From Polynucleobacter sp. UK-Mo-2m-Kol15 (GTDB taxonomy: Bacteria; Pseudomonadota; Gammaproteobacteria; Burkholderiales; Burkholderiaceae), in assembly GCF_018881505.1 (NCBI RefSeq), contig NZ_JACVQC010000001.1:1099927-1163926 (forward strand): a stretch of DNA of 64,000 nucleotides. The letters are read 5' to 3'. The notes beneath the pieces are model-generated. The model saw nothing but the letters and a program-made list of their open reading frames with translations. It made no database searches and was not told the DNA's origin. Position 1 is the stretch's first letter, and each line of letters begins with the position of its first letter. This document shows, piece by piece, positions 34,169-43,456 of the stretch. The position numbers were made by a program, and so were the translations under genes.

Positions 34169-35257
34169 GTGTCGCTTACTGTAGAGGCTGTGCAAGCAGC
34201 ATTAAAGGGTCTGATTGATCCAAACACCCAAATTGATTTTGTAACATCAAAGAGTGTTAAAAATTTACGCGTTGATGGCGGTGACGTTAGCTTAGAGATC
34301 GTTTTGGGCTACCCAGCAAAAAGTCAGTTTGATGCAATTCGTAAATCCGTTATTGCAGTGCTCCGCGAATTACCAGAAGTGAAGAACGTGAGCGTCAATG
34401 TCAGTAGCCAAATCGTTGCGCATTCTGTTCAGCGTGGAGTCAAGCTATTACCTAATGTAAAAAATATTATTGCGGTTGCTAGCGGCAAAGGCGGAGTTGG
34501 AAAGTCTACTACCGCAGTGAATCTAGCTTTGGCTTTAGCTGCTGAAGGCGCACAAGTTGGCGTTTTGGATGCAGATATCTATGGCCCCAGCCAACCGATG
34601 ATGCTGGGCATTACCGGAAGGCCCACATCTGTTGAAGAAAACACGATGGAGCCCATGGAAGGTCATGGTATTCAGGCGAGCTCAATTGGTTTCTTGATTG
34701 ATGATGATGCACCTATGGTGTGGCGTGGCCCAATGGTGACCTCTGCCTTGGAGCAATTACTGCGTCAAACCCGTTGGCGTGATTTGGATTACCTGATTGT
34801 AGATATGCCTCCTGGCACTGGTGATATTCAACTAACACTTGCTCAAAAGGTGCCCGTTACAGGTGCGGTGATTGTGACTACTCCGCAAGACATTGCCTTG
34901 CTTGATGCGCGTAAGGGCTTGAAGATGTTTGAGAAGGTTGGGGTGCCGATTGTGGGCATCATCGAAAATATGAGTACCTATGTTTGCCCTAGTTGCGGCC
35001 ATGAGGAGCATGTGTTCGGCACCGGTGGTGGTCAGAAGATGTGCCAAGAATATGGCGTCGACTTTTTGGGCTCTTTACCTCTCAATTTATCTATTCGTGA
35101 GCAGGCTGACGCAGGACGCCCAACCGTGGTGGCTGATCCTGATGGTGCGATCAGTGCAATTTATAAGACGATTGCAAGACAAGTCGCCATCAAGGTTGCT
35201 GCGCTCTCGAAAGATATGAGCAGTAAATTTCCTAACATCGTGGTTCAGAACACCTAA
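34169..35257 (+). CDS. apbC: Mrp/ApbC Fe-S cluster carrier ATPase
   Basis: A 362-residue Mrp-family P-loop protein. An N-terminal MIP18/DUF59 domain (about residues 1-80) precedes the ATPase with Walker A GKGGVGKS at 106-113 and the cluster-binding Cys273-x2-Cys276 in YVCPSCGHEE. It carries and delivers [4Fe-4S] clusters. The start is GTG with AGGAGAAGG upstream. It heads a run of genes ending in an Fe-S-rich formate dehydrogenase, seven bases before the DUF3305 gene, so it may serve that enzyme. Confidence 0.9.
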   Translation: MSLTVEAVQAALKGLIDPNTQIDFVTSKSVKNLRVDGGDVSLEIVLGYPAKSQFDAIRKSVIAVLRELPEVKNVSVNVSSQIVAHSVQRGVKLLPNVKNIIAVASGKGGVGKSTTAVNLALALAAEGAQVGVLDADIYGPSQPMMLGITGRPTSVEENTMEPMEGHGIQASSIGFLIDDDAPMVWRGPMVTSALEQLLRQTRWRDLDYLIVDMPPGTGDIQLTLAQKVPVTGAVIVTTPQDIALLDARKGLKMFEKVGVPIVGIIENMSTYVCPSCGHEEHVFGTGGGQKMCQEYGVDFLGSLPLNLSIREQADAGRPTVVADPDGAISAIYKTIARQVAIKVAALSKDMSSKFPNIVVQNT

Positions 35258-35263
35258 GGCCTT

Positions 35264-35803
35264 ATGCGTTTTGCTGTTCTCATACGTAAGCAGTTTGTGG
35301 ATAACCCCTGGATTTCCTATCGGTGGGCGCCTCAAGAGGTCTTGCCAGATTATGGGCAATTTAGTAATTCACTGAGTGAAGAGAGTGGAATCACTGGGCA
35401 GTTTCTGGGGCTCGATGATGGGGGTGAATCCTGGTTATTTACTGGTTACGAACTCAATCTCTTTCCGGATGAATGTGAAGGTTACTATCTCAACCTGTCT
35501 GCCCCTCAACCCTGCTGGTTCATAATGTGGCGCCCAGAGGATGATATTGAGCGCTATGTGGATGCCCAGTCTATTGAGATGGCAAAGGCTGAGGCTACGA
35601 TTGCTGTTCCTCATCGGATTAGTGTGAGTTACAACGAGGCAGGGCGCTTGTTAGATGGTGGTGAATTAGTAGATAACATCCCTTTATCCCCAGAGCACGC
35701 TTCTTGGCTACAAGAGTTTGTGAATGAACATTACCGCCCAGAACCTAAGAAGCGTCATCGCCCTGAATCTTTTAAGGGCGCCAATCGTGGTGCCGAAGAT
35801 TAA
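35264..35803 (+). CDS. DUF3305 family protein (formate dehydrogenase accessory)
   Basis: A 179-residue cytoplasmic protein of DUF3305, with WISYRWAPQEVLPD near the N-terminus and RPEDDIERYVDAQ and VSYNEAGRLLDGGE later. This family occurs with DUF3306 next to membrane formate dehydrogenase genes in betaproteobacteria. The stop and the start of the DUF3306 gene share a base. It is probably an assembly or maturation factor; biochemistry is unknown. Confidence 0.82.
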   Translation: MRFAVLIRKQFVDNPWISYRWAPQEVLPDYGQFSNSLSEESGITGQFLGLDDGGESWLFTGYELNLFPDECEGYYLNLSAPQPCWFIMWRPEDDIERYVDAQSIEMAKAEATIAVPHRISVSYNEAGRLLDGGELVDNIPLSPEHASWLQEFVNEHYRPEPKKRHRPESFKGANRGAED

Positions 35804-36363
35804 TGGCTGGCAGCTTTCTAAATCGTTGGTCACGGCTCAAGTCTGGGGAGCAAGTCGAGCCTGAGAAAAAGGCACTTGATCAATCTAAACAAGAATTAAT
35901 AACTCCCTCTGAGCTCAAGCAGGAATCGGATGATGCTAAAGAAACACTACCTTCTGCCACTTTAGAGGATGTGGAGAAGATAGATCGCTTTGCACCTGAC
36001 TTCTCTGCCTTTATGAAGCCGGATGTAGATCCTGCAGTTCAGCAGGCAGCTATGAAGAAAATGTTTTCAGACCCCCATTTCAATGTGATGGATGGTCTAG
36101 ACATCTATATTGATGACTACTCTAAGCCAGATCCCATTCCCATGGAAATGCTCAAACGCATGGTGCAATCTGACATGCTAAATATTTTCAGCAAAGATAG
36201 TGATGAGAAAAGCCCAAGCACGCAAACCGCTGTCAATAAAGCTCCCGAGGCAGAGGAGCGGGCTTTACCCCTAGCTTCACAGACTGATTTAATATCCACA
36301 CAAGCACCTATTCAGGAAGTGGGCAATAAAGACCCATTACCCGTAGACAAGAAAACCAGTTAA
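35803..36363 (+). CDS. DUF3306 family protein (formate dehydrogenase accessory)
   Basis: A 186-residue acidic, low-complexity protein. The DUF3306 core is about residues 1-125, with FLNRWSRLK at the start and DLNIYIDDYSKPDPIP-like sequence (LDIYIDDYSKPDPIP) in the middle; the tail is disordered and Ser/Pro/Glu-rich. It is coupled to the DUF3305 gene and followed after ten bases by the polyferredoxin. Found with formate dehydrogenase operons; function not known. Confidence 0.8.
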   Translation: MAGSFLNRWSRLKSGEQVEPEKKALDQSKQELITPSELKQESDDAKETLPSATLEDVEKIDRFAPDFSAFMKPDVDPAVQQAAMKKMFSDPHFNVMDGLDIYIDDYSKPDPIPMEMLKRMVQSDMLNIFSKDSDEKSPSTQTAVNKAPEAEERALPLASQTDLISTQAPIQEVGNKDPLPVDKKTS

Positions 36364-36373
36364 GAAGAAACCA

Positions 36374-38464
36374 ATGAGTCAAAAATTAGTCTGCAATTGC
36401 AACGGAACCATGCCTTTGGATGGTAAGGCTTTGGGTCTCACTGTGCATAATTCCTTATGCAGACAGGAAATTGGTTCAGTCATTAAAGCATTCGATGGCA
36501 GCGACTCGATTGTGATCGCATGCACCCAGGAGAGTGCTTTATTTAGTGAATTAGCCGAACAATCATCAAAACCTTTGGTGGCACCATTACGCTTCATCAA
36601 TATTCGTGAGTTAGCTGGTTGGACGCAAGAAGCTAAAGCCTCTACACCGAAGATCGCTGCACTACTCGCCTTAGCAGATTTACCCGAGGCAGAACCTGTT
36701 CCTGTTGTCAATTATGAGAGCCAAGGTCGACTATTGATTGTGGGTGCTGGCGATCAAGCTTTCCCTTGGGCTGAAAAACTCAGTGACTCTCTTGATGTCT
36801 CAGTTCTATGCACAGAGCCAGGCGCATTGCCAATTGCAAGAAACTTTCCCATCTATACCGGTGAAATAACAAAGTTAGATGGGTATTTGGGGCAATTTTC
36901 TGTTGACTGGAATTTGCAAAATCCAATTGATCCAGAGATGTGTACGCGCTGCGGCGCCTGTGTTGAGGTTTGCCCGGAAAGTGCAATTGATGATTCGTTT
37001 CAGATTGATTTAGATAAATGTAAATCGCATCGAGCATGCATTACGGCTTGCGCTGGTATCGGTGCGATTAATTTTGATCGAGTAGAGCGCCAGCGTAATG
37101 CTGAGTTTGATTTGATTATGGATTTGCGTGCCGATCCCAAAATGCGTATGAGTCAGACTCCGCAAGGCTACTTTGCTCCTGGAAAAGATCCACTTGAGCA
37201 AGCATTGGCAGCAAATCAATTATTAGGTTTAGTTGGTGAATTTGAAAAGCCTAAATACTTTGCCTATACAGAAAAGATTTGCGCTCACGGCCGCAATGGC
37301 AAAGTGGGCTGCAGTGCTTGTATCGATGTGTGTTCTACCGGCGCAATCTCATCTTTGTTTAAAAGCGGGCAGGGCACTGTAGAGGTTAATCCCAATTTAT
37401 GTATGGGTTGCGGAGCCTGCTCGACCGTATGTCCATCGGGCGCGATGCGCTACAACTATCCAAGTGTGGCCCATCAAGGCAGGGAGATTAAAACTCTTGC
37501 TAATATCTTTGCTGCTGAGAGCGCAAAGGTTAAACAAACGCAAGCACCTGCTTTGCTACTGCACAATCTGAAGGTCGGCACCCTAGCTTTAGATTCTCTC
37601 GGACGCTTAGCTCACTTAAGACCAAATCAGTTTGAAGGATTACCATCCTTTGTCTTGCCTTATGGAGTTGAACATATTGCCTCGACTGGCTTAGATTTAT
37701 GGCTAGGCGCACTGAGCTATGGTTTTGGTGAGGTCATTCTTCTACTCACGGGCGATGAGGATCCTGCTTACCTAGCTGCACTAGAAACGCAAAGCGATTT
37801 GGGTAATGCGATTTTGGCCGCCTATGGATTCGATGCCAGATTCTCCCTAATTCAACTCAACTCTGTTGAAGATCTCCAGCTTGCATCGGCTGCAATGGGT
37901 AAGCTTCGTCAGCGTGGTTTTTTGTCAGCAATATGCACGCCTGCAAGCTTTGGTTTGAGCAACCAAAAGCGCGAAACCATTGAAATGGCTTTAGAGCATT
38001 TACAAAAGCAAGCAAAGACACCGCTTCCTGCTGGTGGGATTGCTTTGCCCAAGTCCTCTCTCTTGGGTGGCCTGAATATCAATCAAGATACTTGCACACT
38101 CTGTATGTCTTGCGTGGGCAGTTGTCCCGAGGGCGCTTTGTTAGATAACTTAGACGAGCCTAAGCTTTCCTTTATTGAAAAGCAGTGTGTTCAATGTGGC
38201 ATCTGCGTCACAACTTGTCCCGAACAAGCTTTGTCTCTAGCTCCTCGTTTACAGACAGTGGAAGAGCGTAGGCAAAAAATAGAGCTTAACGAGACTAAGC
38301 CATTCCATTGCATTAGCTGTGGCAAGGTCTTTGGAACAGCAAAGATGGTGGATTTGATGCTGCTGAAGTTAGGCGCCCATGGTGCCTTTGCAGGGGCAGC
38401 GCTTGATAGGTTAAAGATGTGCGGCGACTGCCGTGTTGTGGATATGGCGAAGAAAGAATTATGA
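36374..38464 (+). CDS. Polyferredoxin-type 4Fe-4S protein of the formate dehydrogenase locus
   Basis: A 696-residue soluble protein with several ferredoxin motifs: CTRCGACVEVCP, CSACIDVCS, CMGCGACSTVCP, CTLCMSCVGSCP and CVQCGICVTTCP, plus a C-terminal CISCG ... CGDC pair. There is no signal peptide or membrane segment. It lies between the DUF3306 gene and the TorD-like chaperone and overlaps the latter by four bases. It probably transfers electrons during formate dehydrogenase maturation or function; this exact role is inferred from location only. Confidence 0.82.
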   Translation: MSQKLVCNCNGTMPLDGKALGLTVHNSLCRQEIGSVIKAFDGSDSIVIACTQESALFSELAEQSSKPLVAPLRFINIRELAGWTQEAKASTPKIAALLALADLPEAEPVPVVNYESQGRLLIVGAGDQAFPWAEKLSDSLDVSVLCTEPGALPIARNFPIYTGEITKLDGYLGQFSVDWNLQNPIDPEMCTRCGACVEVCPESAIDDSFQIDLDKCKSHRACITACAGIGAINFDRVERQRNAEFDLIMDLRADPKMRMSQTPQGYFAPGKDPLEQALAANQLLGLVGEFEKPKYFAYTEKICAHGRNGKVGCSACIDVCSTGAISSLFKSGQGTVEVNPNLCMGCGACSTVCPSGAMRYNYPSVAHQGREIKTLANIFAAESAKVKQTQAPALLLHNLKVGTLALDSLGRLAHLRPNQFEGLPSFVLPYGVEHIASTGLDLWLGALSYGFGEVILLLTGDEDPAYLAALETQSDLGNAILAAYGFDARFSLIQLNSVEDLQLASAAMGKLRQRGFLSAICTPASFGLSNQKRETIEMALEHLQKQAKTPLPAGGIALPKSSLLGGLNINQDTCTLCMSCVGSCPEGALLDNLDEPKLSFIEKQCVQCGICVTTCPEQALSLAPRLQTVEERRQKIELNETKPFHCISCGKVFGTAKMVDLMLLKLGAHGAFAGAALDRLKMCGDCRVVDMAKKEL

Positions 38465-39105
38465 GTGAGCAGATAAAAGAGGGCACCTCTACTGAGGTTG
38501 GTGATGTCGGTTTGCCAGAGGATTTGGCTAGGGCCGATCTATATGGCTTGATTGCTAGATTCTTTCATCAGCCGCCAGATCAGGAATTATTAGATCAAAT
38601 AGCCGCCTCTATCCCAGATGGGGAGGAGGCGAAGCCTGAGGATGCTCCATTAGCTAAGGTTTGGCATAGCGTCGTCGAGGTTGCCAAACATAATCCTGCA
38701 ACATCTTGGCGTGAGGAGTTTGATCGTAACTTTATTAGCGTGGGTCGTCCCAATGTGATTCTGAACGGCTCTTTTTATATGGCAGGTCATCTGAATGAAA
38801 AGCCGCTTGTCGAGATTCGACGTGCTTTAGAGGTTTATGGCTTGGAGTCGGCTGAAGAGGTCACTGAGACTGAAGATCATCTCTCAGCGCTCTGTGAGGT
38901 TATGCGCTATCTCATAGCAGGTGACGATGTAGAGGTCTCCAACCTTACTAATCAGCGCACTTTTTTTAATGACCATATTCGTCCCTGGTATGACGAACTC
39001 TGTAATGCCATAGAAGATATTGCTGATATGCATCTCTACCATCCAGTAGCCGCTTTAACGAGAGAATTTCTGGCGATAGAGGGGCAGAGTTTCGACATGA
39101 TTTAA
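38461..39105 (+). CDS. TorD/DmsD-family molybdoenzyme chaperone
   Basis: A 214-residue all-helical chaperone of the TorD/NarJ group, with ARADLYGLIARFFHQPPDQELL at the start, REEFDRNFISVG in the middle and ETEDHLSALCEVMRYL near residue 140. These bind Tat signal peptides and protect the apo catalytic subunit until cofactor loading. The ATG overlaps the upstream stop (ATGA); an upstream in-frame ATG at 38419 exists but lies inside the previous gene. Its client should be FdhA encoded 400 bases downstream. Confidence 0.85.
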   Translation: MSEQIKEGTSTEVGDVGLPEDLARADLYGLIARFFHQPPDQELLDQIAASIPDGEEAKPEDAPLAKVWHSVVEVAKHNPATSWREEFDRNFISVGRPNVILNGSFYMAGHLNEKPLVEIRRALEVYGLESAEEVTETEDHLSALCEVMRYLIAGDDVEVSNLTNQRTFFNDHIRPWYDELCNAIEDIADMHLYHPVAALTREFLAIEGQSFDMI

Positions 39106-39220
39106 TGTTGCATTGCACAAGAGGGAAATCCCTATAAAAATAAAAATTCTAAATATGCAAAAAATACATTTACCAATTACACTCAATACATATCAAATTT
39201 GCACTAAACAGGAGCATTAG

Positions 39221-39442
39221 ATGAACACCAAATCTACAGCCGTAGCAAACGAAGAAAATAAGCCTGCACGGAGAAAGTTTTTCATCGGAGCTGGTGCCAC
39301 TGTTGGCGCAGTTGCCGTTGCCTCGCAAACTTCTATTGGTAAGGCAGTCATTCAAGAAATCGGCAGTACAGTTCAGGGCAAAGATGACGGTTATCAGTTA
39401 TCTGCCCACATTCGTAAGTACTACGAAACCACCATGCTTTGA
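39221..39442 (+). CDS. Small Tat-signal protein of the formate dehydrogenase locus
   Basis: A 73-residue protein with a twin-arginine motif (ARRKFFIGAGA) followed by a hydrophobic stretch (VGAVAVAS). The mature part is only about 40 residues and ends HIRKYYETTML. Short proteins of this type regularly precede fdhA in this kind of operon. An AGGAG lies before the ATG. It may aid export or act as a small subunit; function not established. Confidence 0.82.
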   Translation: MNTKSTAVANEENKPARRKFFIGAGATVGAVAVASQTSIGKAVIQEIGSTVQGKDDGYQLSAHIRKYYETTML

Positions 39443-39504
39443 ATTCAGTTTTTAGCGAAGTCGTTTCCAAATAATTAAATAAAAATATTTTTCAGGGACA
39501 ACAT

Positions 39505-42489
39505 ATGAGTCTGACTCGTAAATCCAATACCCCACAGAGCGGTCGCTCTACACCTGCATCCCGCCTCATCGGTAGCTTGTCACGTGGACTTCAATCCGCT
39601 GTGCCGACGATGGATCGTCGTACCTTCCTCAAGCGCTCAGGAGTTGGCGTTGGTGCTGGTATCGCGGCAAGCCAGTTGAGCTTAGTGCAAAAAGCGGTTG
39701 CTGAGCCAAGCAAAGCGATGCTGGACGGCAAGGGCAAGATTGAGGTGAAGAGAACGATTTGTACCCACTGCTCCGTAGGTTGCGCAACTGACGCGACTGT
39801 TGAGAACGGTGTTTGGGTTCGTCAAGATTCTGCATTTGATTCCCCAATTAACTTGGGCGCTTACTGCGCTAAGGGTGCATCTTTGCGCGAGCATGGTCAC
39901 GGCGATTTCCGTTTGCGTTACCCAATGAAGTTGGTTGACGGCAAATATCAACGTATTTCTTGGGATCAGGCTTTGACTGAAATTTCTGCGCAGATGAAAG
40001 ATTTGCGTACCAAGTACAGCCCAGATTCACTCTTCTTTATTGGTTCTTCAAAGCACAATAACGAACAAGCTTATTTATTGCGTAAGTGGGTTTCTTTCTT
40101 CGGAACCAACAATACAGACCATCAAGCTCGAATTTGTCACTCCACGACAGTTGCCGGTGTGGCAAACACTTGGGGTTATGGTGCTATGACCAATAGCTAC
40201 AACGACATGATGAATTCCAAGGCAGCGTTATACATTGGTTCTAATGCTGCTGAAGCACATCCAGTGTCTATGCTCAGCTTATTGCATGCAAAAGAAAATG
40301 GTTGCAAGGTTATCGTAGTTGACCCACGCTATACCCGGACTGCTGCTAAATCTGATCAGTATGTTCGCATTCGTTCGGGTACTGATATTCCATTCTTGTT
40401 CGGTGTTCTGTATCACATCTTCAACAATGGTTGGGAAGATAAGAAATACATCAATGACCGTGTTTACGGTATGGACGAGATCCGCAAAGAAGTGATGGAA
40501 AAGTGGACTCCAAAGAATGTCGAAGAGGCTTGTGGTGTTCCAGAAGCGCAGATGTACAAAGTTGCTGAGACAATGGCAAAGAACCGTCCAAGCACTTTGG
40601 TCTGGTGTATGGGTCAAACACAACACACCATTGGTAACGCTATGGTGCGCGCTTCTTGCATCCTCCAATTAGCCCTTGGTAATATCGGTAAGTCCGGTGG
40701 CGGTGCTAACATTTTCCGTGGTCACGATAACGTTCAAGGCGCAACTGACGTTGGTCCTAACCCTGATTCATTACCTGGCTACTATGGTCTTGCAGCGGGT
40801 TCATGGAAACATTACGCAACTGTATGGGGCGTTGACTACGAGTGGATCAAAGGTCGCTACGCTCCTGACATGATGGAGAAGTCCGGTACTACGGTTTCTC
40901 GTTGGGTTGATGCGGTGCTCGAGAAGAATGACATGATTGATCAACAAACCAATGTAAAAGGTTTGTTCTTCTGGGGTCATGCACCAAATTCACAAACTCG
41001 CGGCTTGGACATGAAGCGCGCGATGGATAAGTTGGATTTATTGGTTGTGGTTGATCCATACCCAAGTGCGACTGCCGCAATGGCAGCAATGCCGCCTGCT
41101 GAAGGCCAGTCTGTAAATAAAAATCGTAATGTGTACTTATTGCCAGCTACAACTCAGTTTGAGACAACGGGCTCATGCACCGCTTCGAACCGATCATTAC
41201 AGTGGCGCGAGAAAGTGATTGATCCATTATTTGAGTCTGTGCCAGACCATGTGATCATGCAGGCATTAGCTGATCGCCTTGGCTTTGGTCAAGAGCTATC
41301 AAAGAATTACAAGATGCTGAACTCGAAGTTTGCGGGTAAGCAGTGGAAAGAGCCGCAGATTGAAGACATCCTGCGGGAAATCAATCGATCTGTTTGGACT
41401 ATTGGTTACACAGGTCAAACTCCTGAGCGTTTAAAAGCGCACATGAGAATGGCTGGCGTATTTGATCCGAAAACATTGAAGTCACGTGGTGGTGTTGATC
41501 CGGTAACTGGTTACGACACAACAGGTGATTACTATGGTTTGCCTTGGCCTTGTTACGGCACTGCCGCTATCAAGCATCCTGGTTCACCAAACCTCTATGA
41601 CACCAGCAAGAGCGTCATGGAAGGTGGTGGTAATTTCCGCGCAAACTTTGGTGTGGAAAGAGACGGCAAGAATTTATTGGCTGAAGATGGTTCCTTCTCT
41701 AAGGGCTCAGCGATCACTACGGGTTACCCAGAATTTGATCATGTACTCGTGAAAAAACTCGGTTGGTGGAATCAGTTGACTGAAGGTGAGCAAAAAGCAG
41801 CAGACGGTAAAAACTGGAAAACTGACTTATCAGGCGGCATCCAACGTGTTGTCATGAAGAATGGCTGCCATCCATTTGGTAATGCTAAGGCACGTGCAGT
41901 AGTGTGGAACTTCCCAGATGCGATTCCGGTCCATCGCGAGGCTCTCTACAGCACCAACGAGCCAATGATGCGTAAGTACCCAACATCTGCAGATAAGAAG
42001 AATTTCTGGCGCTTACCAACACTGTTCAAAACAGTTCAAGATCAGAACTTGAAGGAGAAGCTCTACGAGAAGTTCCCAATTGTTCTGACCTCTGGTCGTT
42101 TAGTTGAGTACGAGGGTGGAGGGGATGAAACACGTTCCAACCCGTGGTTGGCAGAGTTGCAACAAGAGAACTTTGTGGAGATCAATCCGAAGGCCGCTCA
42201 AGCTCGTGGTATTAAGAATTGGGACTATGTATGGGTCAAGTCACCAACAGGTGCCAAGATCAAGGTGCGCGCAATGGTTACTGAGCGGGTTGACCAAGAT
42301 ACAGCATTTGTCCCATTCCACTTTGCTGGTTGGTGGCAGGGTAACGACTTGCGTAAATATTACCCAGAGGGCGCTGCCCCGGTAGTTTTAGGTGAGGCTG
42401 TGAATACTGCAACCACCTATGGCTACGATCAGGTAACGATGATGCAAGAAACTAAAACCACTATGTGCCAAATCGAAAAATTTGCCTAA
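39505..42489 (+). CDS. fdhA: Formate dehydrogenase catalytic subunit, Tat-exported, Cys type
   Basis: A 994-residue molybdo/tungsto-enzyme oxidising formate to CO2. A long N-terminus carries the Tat motif DRRTFLKRSG at residues 37-46. The [4Fe-4S] cysteines are Cys86, 89, 93 and 121. The metal ligand is Cys211 with His212 in ARICHSTTVAG, so it uses Cys, not selenocysteine. It is single-chain here, unlike selenocysteine FdnG which contains a UGA codon. The export signal puts it on the periplasmic side together with FdhB and the cytochrome b. Tungsten or molybdenum is unresolved; the nearby tungstate-type transporter points to tungsten. Confidence 0.93.
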   Translation: MSLTRKSNTPQSGRSTPASRLIGSLSRGLQSAVPTMDRRTFLKRSGVGVGAGIAASQLSLVQKAVAEPSKAMLDGKGKIEVKRTICTHCSVGCATDATVENGVWVRQDSAFDSPINLGAYCAKGASLREHGHGDFRLRYPMKLVDGKYQRISWDQALTEISAQMKDLRTKYSPDSLFFIGSSKHNNEQAYLLRKWVSFFGTNNTDHQARICHSTTVAGVANTWGYGAMTNSYNDMMNSKAALYIGSNAAEAHPVSMLSLLHAKENGCKVIVVDPRYTRTAAKSDQYVRIRSGTDIPFLFGVLYHIFNNGWEDKKYINDRVYGMDEIRKEVMEKWTPKNVEEACGVPEAQMYKVAETMAKNRPSTLVWCMGQTQHTIGNAMVRASCILQLALGNIGKSGGGANIFRGHDNVQGATDVGPNPDSLPGYYGLAAGSWKHYATVWGVDYEWIKGRYAPDMMEKSGTTVSRWVDAVLEKNDMIDQQTNVKGLFFWGHAPNSQTRGLDMKRAMDKLDLLVVVDPYPSATAAMAAMPPAEGQSVNKNRNVYLLPATTQFETTGSCTASNRSLQWREKVIDPLFESVPDHVIMQALADRLGFGQELSKNYKMLNSKFAGKQWKEPQIEDILREINRSVWTIGYTGQTPERLKAHMRMAGVFDPKTLKSRGGVDPVTGYDTTGDYYGLPWPCYGTAAIKHPGSPNLYDTSKSVMEGGGNFRANFGVERDGKNLLAEDGSFSKGSAITTGYPEFDHVLVKKLGWWNQLTEGEQKAADGKNWKTDLSGGIQRVVMKNGCHPFGNAKARAVVWNFPDAIPVHREALYSTNEPMMRKYPTSADKKNFWRLPTLFKTVQDQNLKEKLYEKFPIVLTSGRLVEYEGGGDETRSNPWLAELQQENFVEINPKAAQARGIKNWDYVWVKSPTGAKIKVRAMVTERVDQDTAFVPFHFAGWWQGNDLRKYYPEGAAPVVLGEAVNTATTYGYDQVTMMQETKTTMCQIEKFA

Positions 42490-42516
42490 GTTAAAAAATA
42501 AAGTCAGGAGAACACC

Positions 42517-43176
42517 ATGGCAAGAATGAAATTTATTTGCGATACAGAGCGATGCATTGAATGCAACGGCTGTGTCACTGCTTGTAAGAACGATAACGAA
42601 GTACCTTGGGGCATTACCCGTCGCCGTGTTGTTACGGTTAACGATGGCATTGTTGGTAAAGAAAAGTCTATTTCAGTTGCATGTATGCACTGTTCCGATG
42701 CGCCATGTATGGCCGTCTGCCCAGTAGATTGTTTCTACCGTACTGATGAAGGTGTGGTCTTGCATGACAAAGATATCTGTATTGGTTGCGGTTACTGCTC
42801 TTTTGCTTGCCCATTTGGCGCACCTCAGTTCTTAAGCCAAGGTGCCTTTGGTTCACGCAGCAAGATGGACAAGTGTACTTTCTGTAGTGGTGGCCCAGAA
42901 GCCAATGGTAGCGTTGCTGAGTTTGAGAAATATGGTCGTAACCGTTTAGCAGAAGGTAAGTTGCCTTTATGTGCTGAGATGTGTTCGACTAAAGCATTGA
43001 TTGGTGGAGATGACGAAGTAATTTCTTCTATCTACGCTAAACGTGTCTCAATTCGTGAGGCGAATGGTAGATACCCGAGTAACGATATCTTTGGTTGGTC
43101 AACTGCTTATGGTCCTTCAGGATCGCCTGCGCCAAAGCCAACGCCTGCTAACAAAATTCCAGGAGCGAAATCATGA
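42517..43176 (+). CDS. fdhB: Formate dehydrogenase Fe-S subunit
   Basis: A 219-residue electron-transfer subunit with four [4Fe-4S] motifs: Cys13, 16, 19, 23 (CIECNGCVTAC), CMHCSDAPCMAVCPVDC, CIGCGYCSFACP and CTFC...CAEMC. There is no C-terminal membrane helix as found in FdnH, so it relies on FdhA and the cytochrome for attachment. It follows fdhA by 27 bases with AGGAG before the ATG and overlaps the next gene by four bases. Confidence 0.92.
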   Translation: MARMKFICDTERCIECNGCVTACKNDNEVPWGITRRRVVTVNDGIVGKEKSISVACMHCSDAPCMAVCPVDCFYRTDEGVVLHDKDICIGCGYCSFACPFGAPQFLSQGAFGSRSKMDKCTFCSGGPEANGSVAEFEKYGRNRLAEGKLPLCAEMCSTKALIGGDDEVISSIYAKRVSIREANGRYPSNDIFGWSTAYGPSGSPAPKPTPANKIPGAKS

Positions 43177-43409
43177 AATTGAATTTCAAAATTCTCGCCA
43201 TTGGTTTGGCAGCAGGCACGCTTTTATCCGCTTGCTCCGAACCGCCTGAAGTTGCAGCTTATGCAGCCAAGCGTCCGGATGTCGCACCATACATGGGTGC
43301 TGATAATGGGTTTATGACCAAAGGGTGGACTCCCGGCGATCAAGCAAGTTGGACGGAAGCGATTAACAAGCGCAATCAGAAGCAATCTGAGTATTCACGC
43401 GCTAAGTGA
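43173..43409 (+). CDS. Small lipoprotein of the formate dehydrogenase operon
   Basis: A 78-residue protein with a lipoprotein signal (LAAGTLLSAC, Cys20). The mature part of about 58 residues is polar, with DNGFMTKGWTPGDQASWTEA. It overlaps fdhB by four bases and precedes the cytochrome b gene. It may be a periplasmic/membrane assembly aid; no known family recognised. Confidence 0.78.
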   Translation: MKLNFKILAIGLAAGTLLSACSEPPEVAAYAAKRPDVAPYMGADNGFMTKGWTPGDQASWTEAINKRNQKQSEYSRAK

Positions 43410-43456
43410 TCAGTTAAACAACAATAAATAAAACGAAAACGTTTAAGGATATTTGT

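Noticed and set aside
34012..34218. 68-residue frame between copZ and the Mrp gene
   Set aside because: Overlaps both genes in another frame and has no ribosome-binding site.
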